Below are positions 51,909-59,916 of a stretch of 64,000 nucleotides of DNA, one piece after another. The position numbers and the translations under genes are program-made. A model generated the notes under the pieces. It was not told the origin of the DNA. It saw only the letters and a program-made list of their open reading frames with translations, and ran no database searches. The stretch is from positions 86,789 to 150,788 of the forward strand of contig CAYGAY010000002.1 of NCBI GenBank assembly GCA_964347975.1, given 5' to 3'. Positions within the stretch are counted from its first letter, which is position 1. Each line of letters starts with the position of its first letter. Source of the DNA: Bin87 sp964347975 (GTDB taxonomy: Bacteria; Chloroflexota; Dehalococcoidia; Lucifugimonadales; UBA3495).

Positions 51909-52777
51909 TCACCGGCCTTCCTGCAACCGGCTCAGCTGTTCCCGGAGCCGCTGGACTTCGGCTTCGGCGGCTTCGGCCCGGGCTTGGGCCTCTTCCCGCG
52001 CCGCGCGCTCCTCATCGTAGCTTTTCAGCCATTCGCCCGTTGCCGGGTCGTAAAAGCGGAGCTGGCCGTCTCCCAGACCAAATCCAGGCCCAGGGTGGGG
52101 CTGTAGCCCCGGGGACGGCCCTCGGCATCGGGTTCCACCGGCAGGCGTTGGTATTCGCCGTTGACCAGATGCTCGCCGACCAGCGGCTCGCCGTAGTGCC
52201 GGCTATCCTCGGTGGGGTCATAGCGCCAGTATTCCCCGATGCCGATGATGGCGTAGAGTTCGCGCTTCGGAACCAGGTCGTTATGGGCCGTGTGCGTGGA
52301 GGCGATTTCAAGGGCGAAGTCCGGCGGCTTGCCCACGGCCCAGATACGATATTTATCGTCGCGCTCGATGATGCCAACGTCCACGTCGAAAGCGACGTAG
52401 CAGTCTGGGGAGATATGGTGTCTCCGGTCGCCCTTATCATAGTAGATGAAGGTGTTGCCGCTGACCACGGTGCGGGGTTGGTCGGCGTAGCGGCCGTTCA
52501 GCACCGTGTTCACGTGCAGAAACTCACGGCCTTGTTCAAACGCGTCGGGCAAGGGCATACCGTCCGTTTCGGGGTAAAAAACGCCGTCTTCGTAGAGGTG
52601 AGGGGCCTCTTCGAGGGTAGGATACGTGACCGGGGAAACCTCCGGCTCGAAACCGGGTATGGCGGCGGACGGGTAATAAACACCGTTCTCATATAGGTGT
52701 GGCGCCTCGGTGATGGAAGGTTGTTCAATCCGGGGCGGGTCGGGCATCGGCTTGGGTTTGACGGGTTTGGCGGTCAT
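51909..52777 (-). pseudogene. Uma2 family protein, frameshifted near the C-terminus
   Basis: The open frame from ATG 52777 carries tandem N-terminal repeats (EAPHLYENGVYYP and EAPHLYEDGVFYP) and the Uma2 core (SPDCYVAFDVDVG, KPPDFALEIASTHTAHNDLVPKRELYAIIGIGEYW). After DLVWET it changes to SSAFTTRQRANG and stops at 52025. One missing G near 52068 explains this: the other frame continues GQLRFYDPATGEWLKSYDEE and a coiled coil (AREEAQARAEAAEAEVQRLR) to 51909. That tail is common in this subfamily. The core may still fold. Confidence 0.85.
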
Positions 52778-52822
52778 AATCAAGCATCCTCAAAGAGCGC
52801 ACGCGGGACTCTGCCGTCAAAG

Positions 52823-53041
52823 TCAGGCGGATTCACCGGAGCTTTGGCGTCGGACATATTCCCGCAACGCGGGGTTGATGAGTGCCTGATAGCTTGGCCC
52901 GCCTTGGGCGCCGGCGTCCAAGTCTTCCAGCCACAGCGTAATCTGACGCTTGACCGGCCCGTAGAATACGCCGCGTTTGGCATTGGCCCAGTCCGTGGGA
53001 ATTTCCGGTATGTCGCTGGTGTCAATCTCATCGTCCGGCAT
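52823..53041 (-). CDS. DUF4415/BrnA-like ribbon-helix-helix antitoxin, start uncertain
   Basis: 72 residues from ATG at 53039-53041. Core: DTSDIPEIPTDWANAKRGVFY, then KRQITLWLEDLDAGAQGGPSYQALINPALREYVRR, matching BrnA/DUF4415 proteins that bind DNA as dimers. The open frame extends upstream through QQKAELAALAAMPDDEI, as in homologues, but no ATG or GTG begins it before it runs into the 3' end of the VapC-like gene. The true start may be TTG at 53050, or the 5' end has been lost. No BrnT toxin is adjacent. Confidence 0.7.
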   Translation of the reverse strand: MPDDEIDTSDIPEIPTDWANAKRGVFYGPVKRQITLWLEDLDAGAQGGPSYQALINPALREYVRRQSSGESA

Positions 53042-53102
53042 CGCGGCCAAGGCGGCGAGTTCGGCTTTTTGCTGGTCGGTAATATCGGGTATTTCCTCTT
53101 CG

Positions 53103-53498
53103 TCACACGGACATGATACGCAGTCCCGAAAGCCGCTCGAAATGGCGGCGGTTGTTGGTAAGCAGCGTCAGATTGTAGCGTAACGCAGTGGCCCCAATTA
53201 GCAGGTCAAAGTCTGGAATGAGCATCCCCGCAGCCCTGAGACGGCCCCGTTCCCGGGCAAATATTCGGCAAATTTCGGCGTCGATGTCCACGGTCTCTAT
53301 GCCGGCGGCGAGCAAATCGCGCAAGTTACGCTCGTCGCTTTCCTGGTCCTGAGAGCGCAGAATACCATCGTAAAGCTCAGCCAGCGAGATGATGCTCATA
53401 CCAATACCGTCAGCCAAAAGGCTGGTCAGGCGATGCGTGACCATCTCGAAGCCACGCTGGTGGCTGATAACCCAATCCGTATCGACCAGATAGCGCAT
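53103..53498 (-). CDS. PIN-domain VapC-like toxin
   Basis: 131 residues. Acidic residues of the PIN RNase site are visible: YLVDTDWVI (first Asp), ISLAELYDG (Glu), IPDFDLLIGATAL (Asp pair). ATG at 53496-53498 lies 4 bp after the DUF104 antitoxin stop, the usual VapBC-like order. Expected to cleave tRNA or rRNA when free. Confidence 0.88.
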   Translation of the reverse strand: MRYLVDTDWVISHQRGFEMVTHRLTSLLADGIGMSIISLAELYDGILRSQDQESDERNLRDLLAAGIETVDIDAEICRIFARERGRLRAAGMLIPDFDLLIGATALRYNLTLLTNNRRHFERLSGLRIMSV

Positions 53499-53502
53499 TT
53501 GG

Positions 53503-53751
53503 CTATTGCTCCGCAGGGATCCGAGAGCCGGCGCGACGGGATTCATAAATTTCCTGCTGCACCTGCTCCCAATACCTGTCGTTTTTTCGCCAAGCGCCGG
53601 CAGTGGAACGCAACAACCGCTGCCTTTCCTCGTCGGACAGCGGCGGCCGAGCGTCGAAGGATATCAGATATTCGTCGCCCTCGCTCAGCTCAACCTGCTC
53701 CAACGGAACCAGCGCGCCATTTACGCAGCGGGCTTTTATGGTTTTGAGCAT
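53503..53751 (-). CDS. DUF104-type antitoxin
   Basis: 82 residues. The N-terminal LKTIKARCVNGALVPLEQVELSEGDEYLISF is the DUF104 (AF2212-like) swapped-hairpin DNA-binding domain; the C-terminal half (DEERQRLLRSTAGAWRKNDRYW) is helical and would bind the PIN toxin. A GGAGG lies 7-8 nt upstream of the ATG. Forms a toxin-antitoxin pair with the downstream gene. Confidence 0.88.
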   Translation of the reverse strand: MLKTIKARCVNGALVPLEQVELSEGDEYLISFDARPPLSDEERQRLLRSTAGAWRKNDRYWEQVQQEIYESRRAGSRIPAEQ

Positions 53752-53823
53752 GGTGGGCCTCCTCAGACTTGGGCGCTATGGACTATGCACATTCTGATTG
53801 TAGCGTATCCGCCGAGTCACCCA

Positions 53824-56073
53824 CTACGGGAAGTAGTGTCTAAAAGTGATGCCGCCGGCGTCTTTCAGACGATCCTTTGCACCCGCAGCACCAGTATTTC
53901 CCAATATGACGCCAGCGGCGGCAGAGCACGAGGTGAATTCATGGTCCTTCACAAATTTGTACAGTTCACCTTCGTCGGTCATTGTTCCTGTTGCAATTAA
54001 GTGATCCTTACGATTCTGTAGATTCGGAAAGATATTGCCAATTTTCCGTTTGGTAGCAGTGGAACCTGCCAAAACGATAACCTTGTTTTCGCCGTACACG
54101 TCGCATTCCGCGAATATACCGTTTCGTTTTGAGACGATATAAAAGCGTTTGGGACTTTTTGCGGAGATTTGAGCTGTTTGCAAAGCGTCGCTTTGAGCGT
54201 TTGGTACATCAGGCTCGGTAGCGAAGCAATGCATTGCACGGGAAACATCCGCACTGTCCGGCAACAACTCAGCATCTTCGGCGACACGGCGCAACAAGTA
54301 TATCGCCTTGTTCCGCGCGCTTTCGAAAATTTCTTGACCGTTGTATGGCTGGTTATCCAATTCGGAAAGATCGCCGTTGAAAAGCAGCAATTTCACCTTG
54401 AGATTGTTTTCCCAAGCGACGAACATACGGCTCTCCTGTGCCGGATTTGCCGGACGCTCCGCTTTCGGTAAGCCGTCGATATGGGCGCGGAACAGGGCGT
54501 ACAATTCATCATTGTCGTTCAACGCGGGCTCATACTGCTCGATAAACTGGCGCTGTTCGTTGCGCCGCGCGTCGTCGGCTCCAACGACGACTTGCCGCTC
54601 CGATTCCAGCAACTCTCTGAACAGGGCCGACAGCCGGTTGGCGAGGTCATCATCAATCTCAAAATCGTCAACGGGCAGCATTGTGTCCTCCGGGTCATAT
54701 TGGTCAACCAACTCGCCCGGGGGCGGGGCGACGGGCAGGTGGGACTGTATATGAGCGTCGATGTGGCAAAGGTCGCAGACCAGTTGGTGAGCGTCGCCGC
54801 AGTGCTTTTCGTGATGCCAACGTCGCCAGGAACGCCATTTGCCGCAGCGGTCGCAGTCTTTGCCGAAGGCATAGCCGCAGCCCCGGCAGTTATGGCTCGA
54901 TGCTGGCGAGGCTGCGCCGCACTCAGGGCATACTGCAACCGGCGCTTCGCCAGCCTTCTGCGCACCGCACGGTTCCAACGACCATCCCCGGTAATCCTCC
55001 GGCAGCCCGTGCGTTGCCGAGTTGGCGGCCAGGTCCAGTATCACGCCGCCGCCGCCGTCGTCTTTCGGGCGCAGGCCGCGCCCCACCATCTGCAAGTACA
55101 GCGCCAGGCTCATGGTCGGGCGGGCGATGATGATGCAGGATGCGTCGGGCAGGTCAAACCCCTCGGTGGCGACGGCTACGTTGACCAGCACTTTGATTGC
55201 GCCGTTTCGGAAACCGGCGATGGCCCGGTCCCGTTCCTCGGGTTTGGTGTCGCCGAGCAGTACCGCCGCCGGGATGCCAGCGTCGTTGAACATTGCCGCC
55301 AGATTATGAGCGTGGTTCACGGACACGGCGTAGGCGATGGTGGGCCGGCCACCGGCGTGCTTCTGCCAGAACTCCAACGCGGCGGCGGTCATTATGTCCG
55401 GGCGGTCCCGGTTGGCCTGTTCAATGCCGGCTTCGGTGTAGTCGCCCGTGCGGTCAACCGCGCCGCCGGCGATGCGCCGCTCCGGCGGGGGTATAAACAC
55501 CTGCGCCCCGCACAGCGAACCCAGGGCCTGCAAATCGGCAACCTGGGGGCCGCAGCACAATTCGCCAAACAGGTGGTCGAACCCTTCTTTTTCAGATAGA
55601 CGCCAGGGAGTAGCGGTCATGCCGACGATGGGGCCGGGCCACTGGCGCATGGCCCGCGCCCAGCCATCGGCAGCGGCGTGGTGGGCTTCGTCAATCACCA
55701 GCAGGTCGTTGGCGTTGTAGCGGTTCCAGACTTCCCGGCTGGCGGTGCGGCGGCTTACCGTCTGCGCCATCAGGATGACTGCGCCGCCGCTCATTGCCGG
55801 GGCGTCCTCGCCGGGAGTCCAGTTCACATTGGCAATCGCCGGCACCTGAGCATCGGCCAGCATCCCCCGCGTCTGCTCGGCCAGTTCCTTGCGGTGGGTC
55901 AGCCACACCGCCTTGCGGCCATCGGTGAGCCATTCGGACAGCAACGCGCCGGCGATAACGGTCTTGCCGCCGCCGGTGGGCAGTTGCAGCATTGCCCGCG
56001 CTTTGGCGTCGGCGGCCAGCGCATCCTGCGTTTGGCTGAGCAGGGTTTGCTGGTAGGGGCGGAGTTGAGGCAT
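53824..56073 (-). CDS. DEAH-box SF2 helicase with zinc ribbons and C-terminal DUF4357
   Basis: 749 residues. RecA-1: LRPYQQTLLSQTQ, Walker A LPTGGGKT, VIDEAHHA, GMTATPWR. RecA-2: INVAVATEGFDLPDASCIII-like segment and QMVGRGLRP. Next comes a zinc-ribbon array (CPECGAASPASSHNCRGCGYAFGKDCDRCGKW, then CGDAHQLVCDLCHIDAH), an acidic helical region, and a C-terminal DUF4357 domain (VIVLAGSTATKRKIG, FVKDHEFTSCSAAAGVILGN). DUF4357 is often attached to restriction or nuclease proteins, so a defence role is plausible; no nuclease is adjacent. ATG at 56073 is used; GTG at 56082 is the alternative. It lies beside the VapC pair and IS remnants. Confidence 0.85.
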   Translation of the reverse strand: MPQLRPYQQTLLSQTQDALAADAKARAMLQLPTGGGKTVIAGALLSEWLTDGRKAVWLTHRKELAEQTRGMLADAQVPAIANVNWTPGEDAPAMSGGAVILMAQTVSRRTASREVWNRYNANDLLVIDEAHHAAADGWARAMRQWPGPIVGMTATPWRLSEKEGFDHLFGELCCGPQVADLQALGSLCGAQVFIPPPERRIAGGAVDRTGDYTEAGIEQANRDRPDIMTAAALEFWQKHAGGRPTIAYAVSVNHAHNLAAMFNDAGIPAAVLLGDTKPEERDRAIAGFRNGAIKVLVNVAVATEGFDLPDASCIIIARPTMSLALYLQMVGRGLRPKDDGGGGVILDLAANSATHGLPEDYRGWSLEPCGAQKAGEAPVAVCPECGAASPASSHNCRGCGYAFGKDCDRCGKWRSWRRWHHEKHCGDAHQLVCDLCHIDAHIQSHLPVAPPPGELVDQYDPEDTMLPVDDFEIDDDLANRLSALFRELLESERQVVVGADDARRNEQRQFIEQYEPALNDNDELYALFRAHIDGLPKAERPANPAQESRMFVAWENNLKVKLLLFNGDLSELDNQPYNGQEIFESARNKAIYLLRRVAEDAELLPDSADVSRAMHCFATEPDVPNAQSDALQTAQISAKSPKRFYIVSKRNGIFAECDVYGENKVIVLAGSTATKRKIGNIFPNLQNRKDHLIATGTMTDEGELYKFVKDHEFTSCSAAAGVILGNTGAAGAKDRLKDAGGITFRHYFP

Positions 56074-56105
56074 AGCGGTCACATCGTACCAGATATGGCG
56101 ATTGC

Positions 56106-56130
56106 CGGCCCTGTATCGAGTACAGGGCCG
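56106..56130. repeat. Hairpin, partial type A dispersed repeat
   Basis: 10-bp stem CGGCCCTGTA (56106-56115) / TACAGGGCCG (56121-56130), loop TCGAG. It resembles the palindromic core of the repeats at 4794 and 27511. Confidence 0.6.
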
Positions 56131-56267
56131 GGCCGCGCTCGCAGTGGCAGATTAGCAAAGGGATACGCACAAGCGGCACAGCCCTTGCCGGCTGTGTATG
56201 CTGCCTGCTTTACTGCAAGAGCCCCGCCATTATGACGGGGCGCGTTGGCCCCAGGAGGCGGGGCACT

Positions 56268-56872
56268 ATGAGCAAACAATTCAGGCTGGCGTTGGCGGTG
56301 TGCGGCGCCGTGACGCTGGCGCTGGCGACGACGCTAACGGCTTGCGCCTACCAGCAGTCCGGGGCGGCGCCGGAGCAGATTGAGATTCCCCCGCCGCCGA
56401 TGACCGAACTGGCCGACGGGGTGTATCACTACTTCGGATTCTTCTCCAGCAGCCTGGTGGTGATTGCCGACGACCAAGTATTGACCACCGACCCGTCCAA
56501 ACCCCGTGCGGGCGCAATCCCTCAAGGACGAGATTGCCAAACTGACCGACACCCCGGCGACCACCATCGGGCTGACCCACGAGCATTACGACCACGTGGG
56601 CGGCACCGGCCTGTTCCCGGACGCCGCCATCGTCTGCCATCGCAACTGCCAGCCGGTCTTCAACCTGAGCTCGCTGGGCGACGGTGCCGGAAGTGGACGA
56701 AACCTTTGACTTCTTCAAAGAGATCCGGGTCGGCGACAAGGTGGTGCAGCTGCACTATATGGGCCCCGACGACGGCAGCGCCACCACCGTCATCTATATG
56801 CCCGAGGAGCAGATTGTCGTTACCTCCGATATGTACGAACCGCGTATGCTCACCTTTGCCCTGACATTCTGA
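56268..56872 (+). pseudogene. Metallo-beta-lactamase-fold lipoprotein, broken by frameshifts and an IS remnant
   Basis: ATG at 56268 with AGGAGG upstream. A lipoprotein signal ends in TLTACAYQQ, then ELADGVYHYFGFFSSSLVVIADDQVLTTDPSKP. A frameshift near 56505 moves the continuation to the frame with IGLTHEHYDHVGGTGLFPDA, which contains the zinc motif HxHxDH (here HEHYDH). A second frameshift near 56690 leads to VDETFDFFKEIRVGDKVVQL and EEQIVVTSDMYEPRML. The rest, with the later zinc ligands, is replaced by a transposase remnant. Not functional. Confidence 0.9.
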
Positions 56873-57629
56873 TTATCGCCTTTTGCACCATGCTCTGCGG
56901 CGGCCAGACCTGCACCGACATGGAACTCTTTGGCCACGCCAAGGGGGAACTCTTGCAATCCTTTCTCGATGTGGAAAACGGCATCCCCAGCCACGATACC
57001 TTACTAAGGTGGTTACTGGCCGACGCCATGCACTGTCAGTGTCAGATTGCCCAGCAAGTGATTGAGCAGGATGGAGACTACGCCCAGGCCCGGAAAGGCA
57101 ATCAGGGCAGTTTGCGGGACGACGTTCAACTGTTTCTGGAAGACCCGGCCCCGCCTTTGGCCCCGGCGACCCAGGTCAACAAGGGGCACGGGCGCATTGA
57201 AACCCGCATCGCCAGCATCAGCGACGATGTGTGACATGGTTGCAGGAATTGCATGACTGGCTGGGCCTGCAAGCGGTGGGCAATGTAACGGCAACCCGCC
57301 GTCAGGACGGCGACGTTAGCGAGCAAACCCGTTACTACCTGCTGAGCCAAGGGTTCTCAGCGGAGCGGTTCGCCGACATGGTGCGGAGGCATTGGGGGAT
57401 TGCAAATCGGCTGCATTGGGTGTTGGATGTAACCTGCAATGAAGACCAGGCGCGGAAGCGGGAGGGGAATTGCGCCGCGAACCTGGCCTTGCTGCGCAAG
57501 CTGGCATTGAACCTGGCGCGGCTGGAACCCAGCAAAGGTTCCATGCGAGGCAAACTGAAACGGGCTGGTTGGGACGACAGTTTCCTCGTCAGCATCCGGT
57601 CCCAATTCACCAAAATCCATATGCGATAG
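56848..57629 (+). pseudogene. ISAs1 family transposase remnant (second subtype)
   Basis: Starts abruptly with PDILIIAFCTMLCGGQTCTD after the broken MBL gene and continues HAKGELLQSFLDVENGIPSHDT. An internal deletion then joins it to LLADAMHCQCQIAQQVIEQD. A 2-nt insertion at 57229-57232 shifts the frame, and the rest continues as TWLQELHDWLGLQAVGNVTA and HWGIANRLHWVLDVTCNEDQ to 57629. It differs from the ISAs1 copies at 32.9 and 36.8 kb, so it is another lineage. Terminal repeats were not found. Confidence 0.9.
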
Positions 57630-57653
57630 CCTTGTACCGATACCGCCCTTGTA

Positions 57654-57680
57654 TTGACGGATAAGGGAGGTTCGTATAGA
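57654..57680 (+). promoter_or_regulatory. Weak candidate promoter
   Basis: TTGACG (57654-57659), 15-bp spacer, TATAGA (57675-57680), 114 bp before the substrate-binding protein ATG. The spacer is short. Confidence 0.3.
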
Positions 57681-57793
57681 GTTGCGACGGTTAACACTTA
57701 TCCTACAAGGATCTCATGATCAAATCTTGCTTATCTTGGGGAACTATGGCATTTTGTTGCCAACGCCGTGAACAATCCAGGTGAGGAGGGAGT

Positions 57794-59542
57794 ATGCCAA
57801 CTCTCAGAATATCATCAGGCCGCAATATCATTCTCTGCGCGTTACTCGTCACTGCATTGATTTTTTTCATAGGATGCGCCGGCTCCAGCCCTGAAGCGCC
57901 CGCAGCGCCGGCGGCCCCGGTCGCCACTACTGCACCGGCTGCGCAGGACACCGGCGTCCCCACGGCTGTGCCCGCCCAGGCGGGGTCAGCGCCAGCAGCG
58001 CCGGAGGAAGTCTCAGGGATGGTCACGATGATGGTGGCCGACTGGGGCACCCAGGCCTTTGAACCCCGGGACGCCTCCGGTCAGATAATGACGCAACATC
58101 GTATGTTGCACGGCTGGCTGATTGCGGGCAATGAGAATACCGAAATGATTCCTGGTATTGCCGAAAGTTGGGAACTATCGGAGGACGGCCTGCAGTGGAC
58201 TTGGACCATCCGCGATGGCGTGAAGTTCCACAACGGCGACGATCTGACTATTGACGATATTCAATTCACCTTGGACCGGCACCACGGGCCCGAGGCGGCC
58301 GACAACGCCATCCACGGGATTTTCATCCAGCAGTCCAAGCGGACGGTGAGCCAGGAGATTACCGGCGCCAACACCATAGTAGTAACCCAGACCGAACCCA
58401 ACGCAACTTATCCCTTCCTGATGTCGCAGCTTCATTCATCCGACTCCCACGGCGCCGTCCTGCCGAAGAATTACTGGGAGTCGGTAGGAGGCAAGGAGGG
58501 ATGGGAGGCCAAGCCGGTGGCGGCCGGCCCCTTCAAGCTGGTTGACTACAAGCCCTCGGAGCAGATGCTCTGGGAGCGATTCGATGACTATTATTTCACC
58601 CCTGAAAACGGCTTCCACGAAGACCGCCGGATGAAGTTCCACACCATGGACGCGCGTTTAGTGACCGAGGAATCTACTAGGGTTTCCGCGATCCGGGCCG
58701 GTCAGTCGGATATGGCTGAAGCCAGCCTGAACGCCCGCAGCCAGGTGGAGTCCGGGGGAGGCCGCCTGGTCTTCATCCCCGAGGCCTCCTACTCCCAGGT
58801 CAGGCCAATGGGCTGCTGGAAGCCGGAACTTCCCTGCAGCGACAAGCGGGTGCGATACGCTCTGGACTATGCGGTGGATAAGGAATCGATCCGCGACAAT
58901 CTCTACGGCGGCACCGATGTCGCCCAGGTTGGAGGGTTTGAAGCCGCTACCCCCAACGCCCTGGGCTACAGTCCCGAGCTGGACTCCCTCCCATTCGATC
59001 CGGACCGGGCCAGAGAACTTCTGGCCGAGGCCGGTTACCCTGGCGGCGAGGGTTTCCCTCCGTTCAAGATCCATACTTGGAATGGTGGCGACGTGCCGCT
59101 ACAACCCGAGCAGGCCGAGTTGATTGCCGAGATGTGGAAAGACAACCTGGGACTGGAAGTGACTGTGGTTGTCGGTGACCCCACCGCCGTCCGGCAGCAG
59201 GCCAGGAATCGGGAACTGGACGGCGACGTTTACTTCCGCAGCAACGAGGCCAGGTTTGACGGCGGCAGCCTGATGCGCAGCGCCACCGATCCGGAGAACC
59301 CCAACCGGCTGATGGATTCGCCGGAGCTGTTCGCCATCGTCAACGAGGCTTTGGCGGAACTGGACCCGGCGAAGCGGCACGATGCCTACAACCAGGCCTA
59401 CCGTGCCATTTGGGAAGAGCACTACTACTGGAGCCCCATATACGTCAACCTGCCCTGGGCGGTCAGCGAACGCATCGCCACCTGGGAACCGTGGCCGTTG
59501 GGTCCCTATGCCAGCGCTCTCTGGACGGTGACACTGAAGTAG
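57794..59542 (+). CDS. ABC transporter substrate-binding lipoprotein (peptide type)
   Basis: 582 residues. GGAGGGAG directly upstream. Lipobox FFIGCAGSS (Cys near 28), Pro/Ala-rich linker, then the family-5 fold: LQWTWTIRDGVKFHNGDDLTIDDI, KRVRYALDYAVDKESIRDNLY, FPPFKIHTWNGGDVPLQPEQAELIAEMWK. Very similar to the protein at 59917-61677 (for example the LYGGT, NALGYSPELD and YFRSNE segments), so a tandem duplication with divergence. Probably feeds the downstream permeases. Confidence 0.9.
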   Translation: MPTLRISSGRNIILCALLVTALIFFIGCAGSSPEAPAAPAAPVATTAPAAQDTGVPTAVPAQAGSAPAAPEEVSGMVTMMVADWGTQAFEPRDASGQIMTQHRMLHGWLIAGNENTEMIPGIAESWELSEDGLQWTWTIRDGVKFHNGDDLTIDDIQFTLDRHHGPEAADNAIHGIFIQQSKRTVSQEITGANTIVVTQTEPNATYPFLMSQLHSSDSHGAVLPKNYWESVGGKEGWEAKPVAAGPFKLVDYKPSEQMLWERFDDYYFTPENGFHEDRRMKFHTMDARLVTEESTRVSAIRAGQSDMAEASLNARSQVESGGGRLVFIPEASYSQVRPMGCWKPELPCSDKRVRYALDYAVDKESIRDNLYGGTDVAQVGGFEAATPNALGYSPELDSLPFDPDRARELLAEAGYPGGEGFPPFKIHTWNGGDVPLQPEQAELIAEMWKDNLGLEVTVVVGDPTAVRQQARNRELDGDVYFRSNEARFDGGSLMRSATDPENPNRLMDSPELFAIVNEALAELDPAKRHDAYNQAYRAIWEEHYYWSPIYVNLPWAVSERIATWEPWPLGPYASALWTVTLK

Positions 59543-59638
59543 CCCACAATCCCGGCTTTCGTCGCTGCCGCATAGCCGCCGTTTGGTGGTTTTGCGGCGG
59601 CCTGTCCAGTCGCACCGGGGCGACCTGCCAGTAATCGG

Positions 59639-59869
59639 TCACCGGGAAAGGCGACGTTTCATGTACCAGCCAATTTGAAACAGGCCGGCGACTGCGATGC
59701 CGCCTACTACTCCAATTGGTATGAATAACAAAGCCAGGCCGAAGGCGAAGAGTAGCAGTCCTAAATCGACAAAGGCTCCAGGCACGGCTAGGTAACGGTG
59801 GTCCAGGTAAACCCAGGCAACCGGTATCACTGCCCCCAGCAGCGCAAAGGCGACGTATAGCCACTTCAT
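59639..59869 (-). CDS. Small two-helix membrane protein
   Basis: 76 residues on the opposite strand between the two binding-protein genes. Two hydrophobic helices (LYVAFALLGAVIPVAWVYL and LGLLLFAFGLALLFIPIGVVGGIAVAGLF) and a basic C-terminus (MKRRLSR). An AAGG lies about 12-17 nt upstream of the ATG. No family recognised. It may be a real small gene or an AT-poor chance ORF; the hydrophobic pattern favours a real one. Confidence 0.5.
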   Translation of the reverse strand: MKWLYVAFALLGAVIPVAWVYLDHRYLAVPGAFVDLGLLLFAFGLALLFIPIGVVGGIAVAGLFQIGWYMKRRLSR

Positions 59870-59916
59870 GCCAAAGTGCCTTGATCCTTCAAACTCGACT
59901 GAGTGGAGGAACCGTC

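Noticed and set aside
57232..57234. TGA in the transposase remnant as selenocysteine
   Set aside because: The continuation is in a different frame (2-nt insertion) and transposases do not use Sec.
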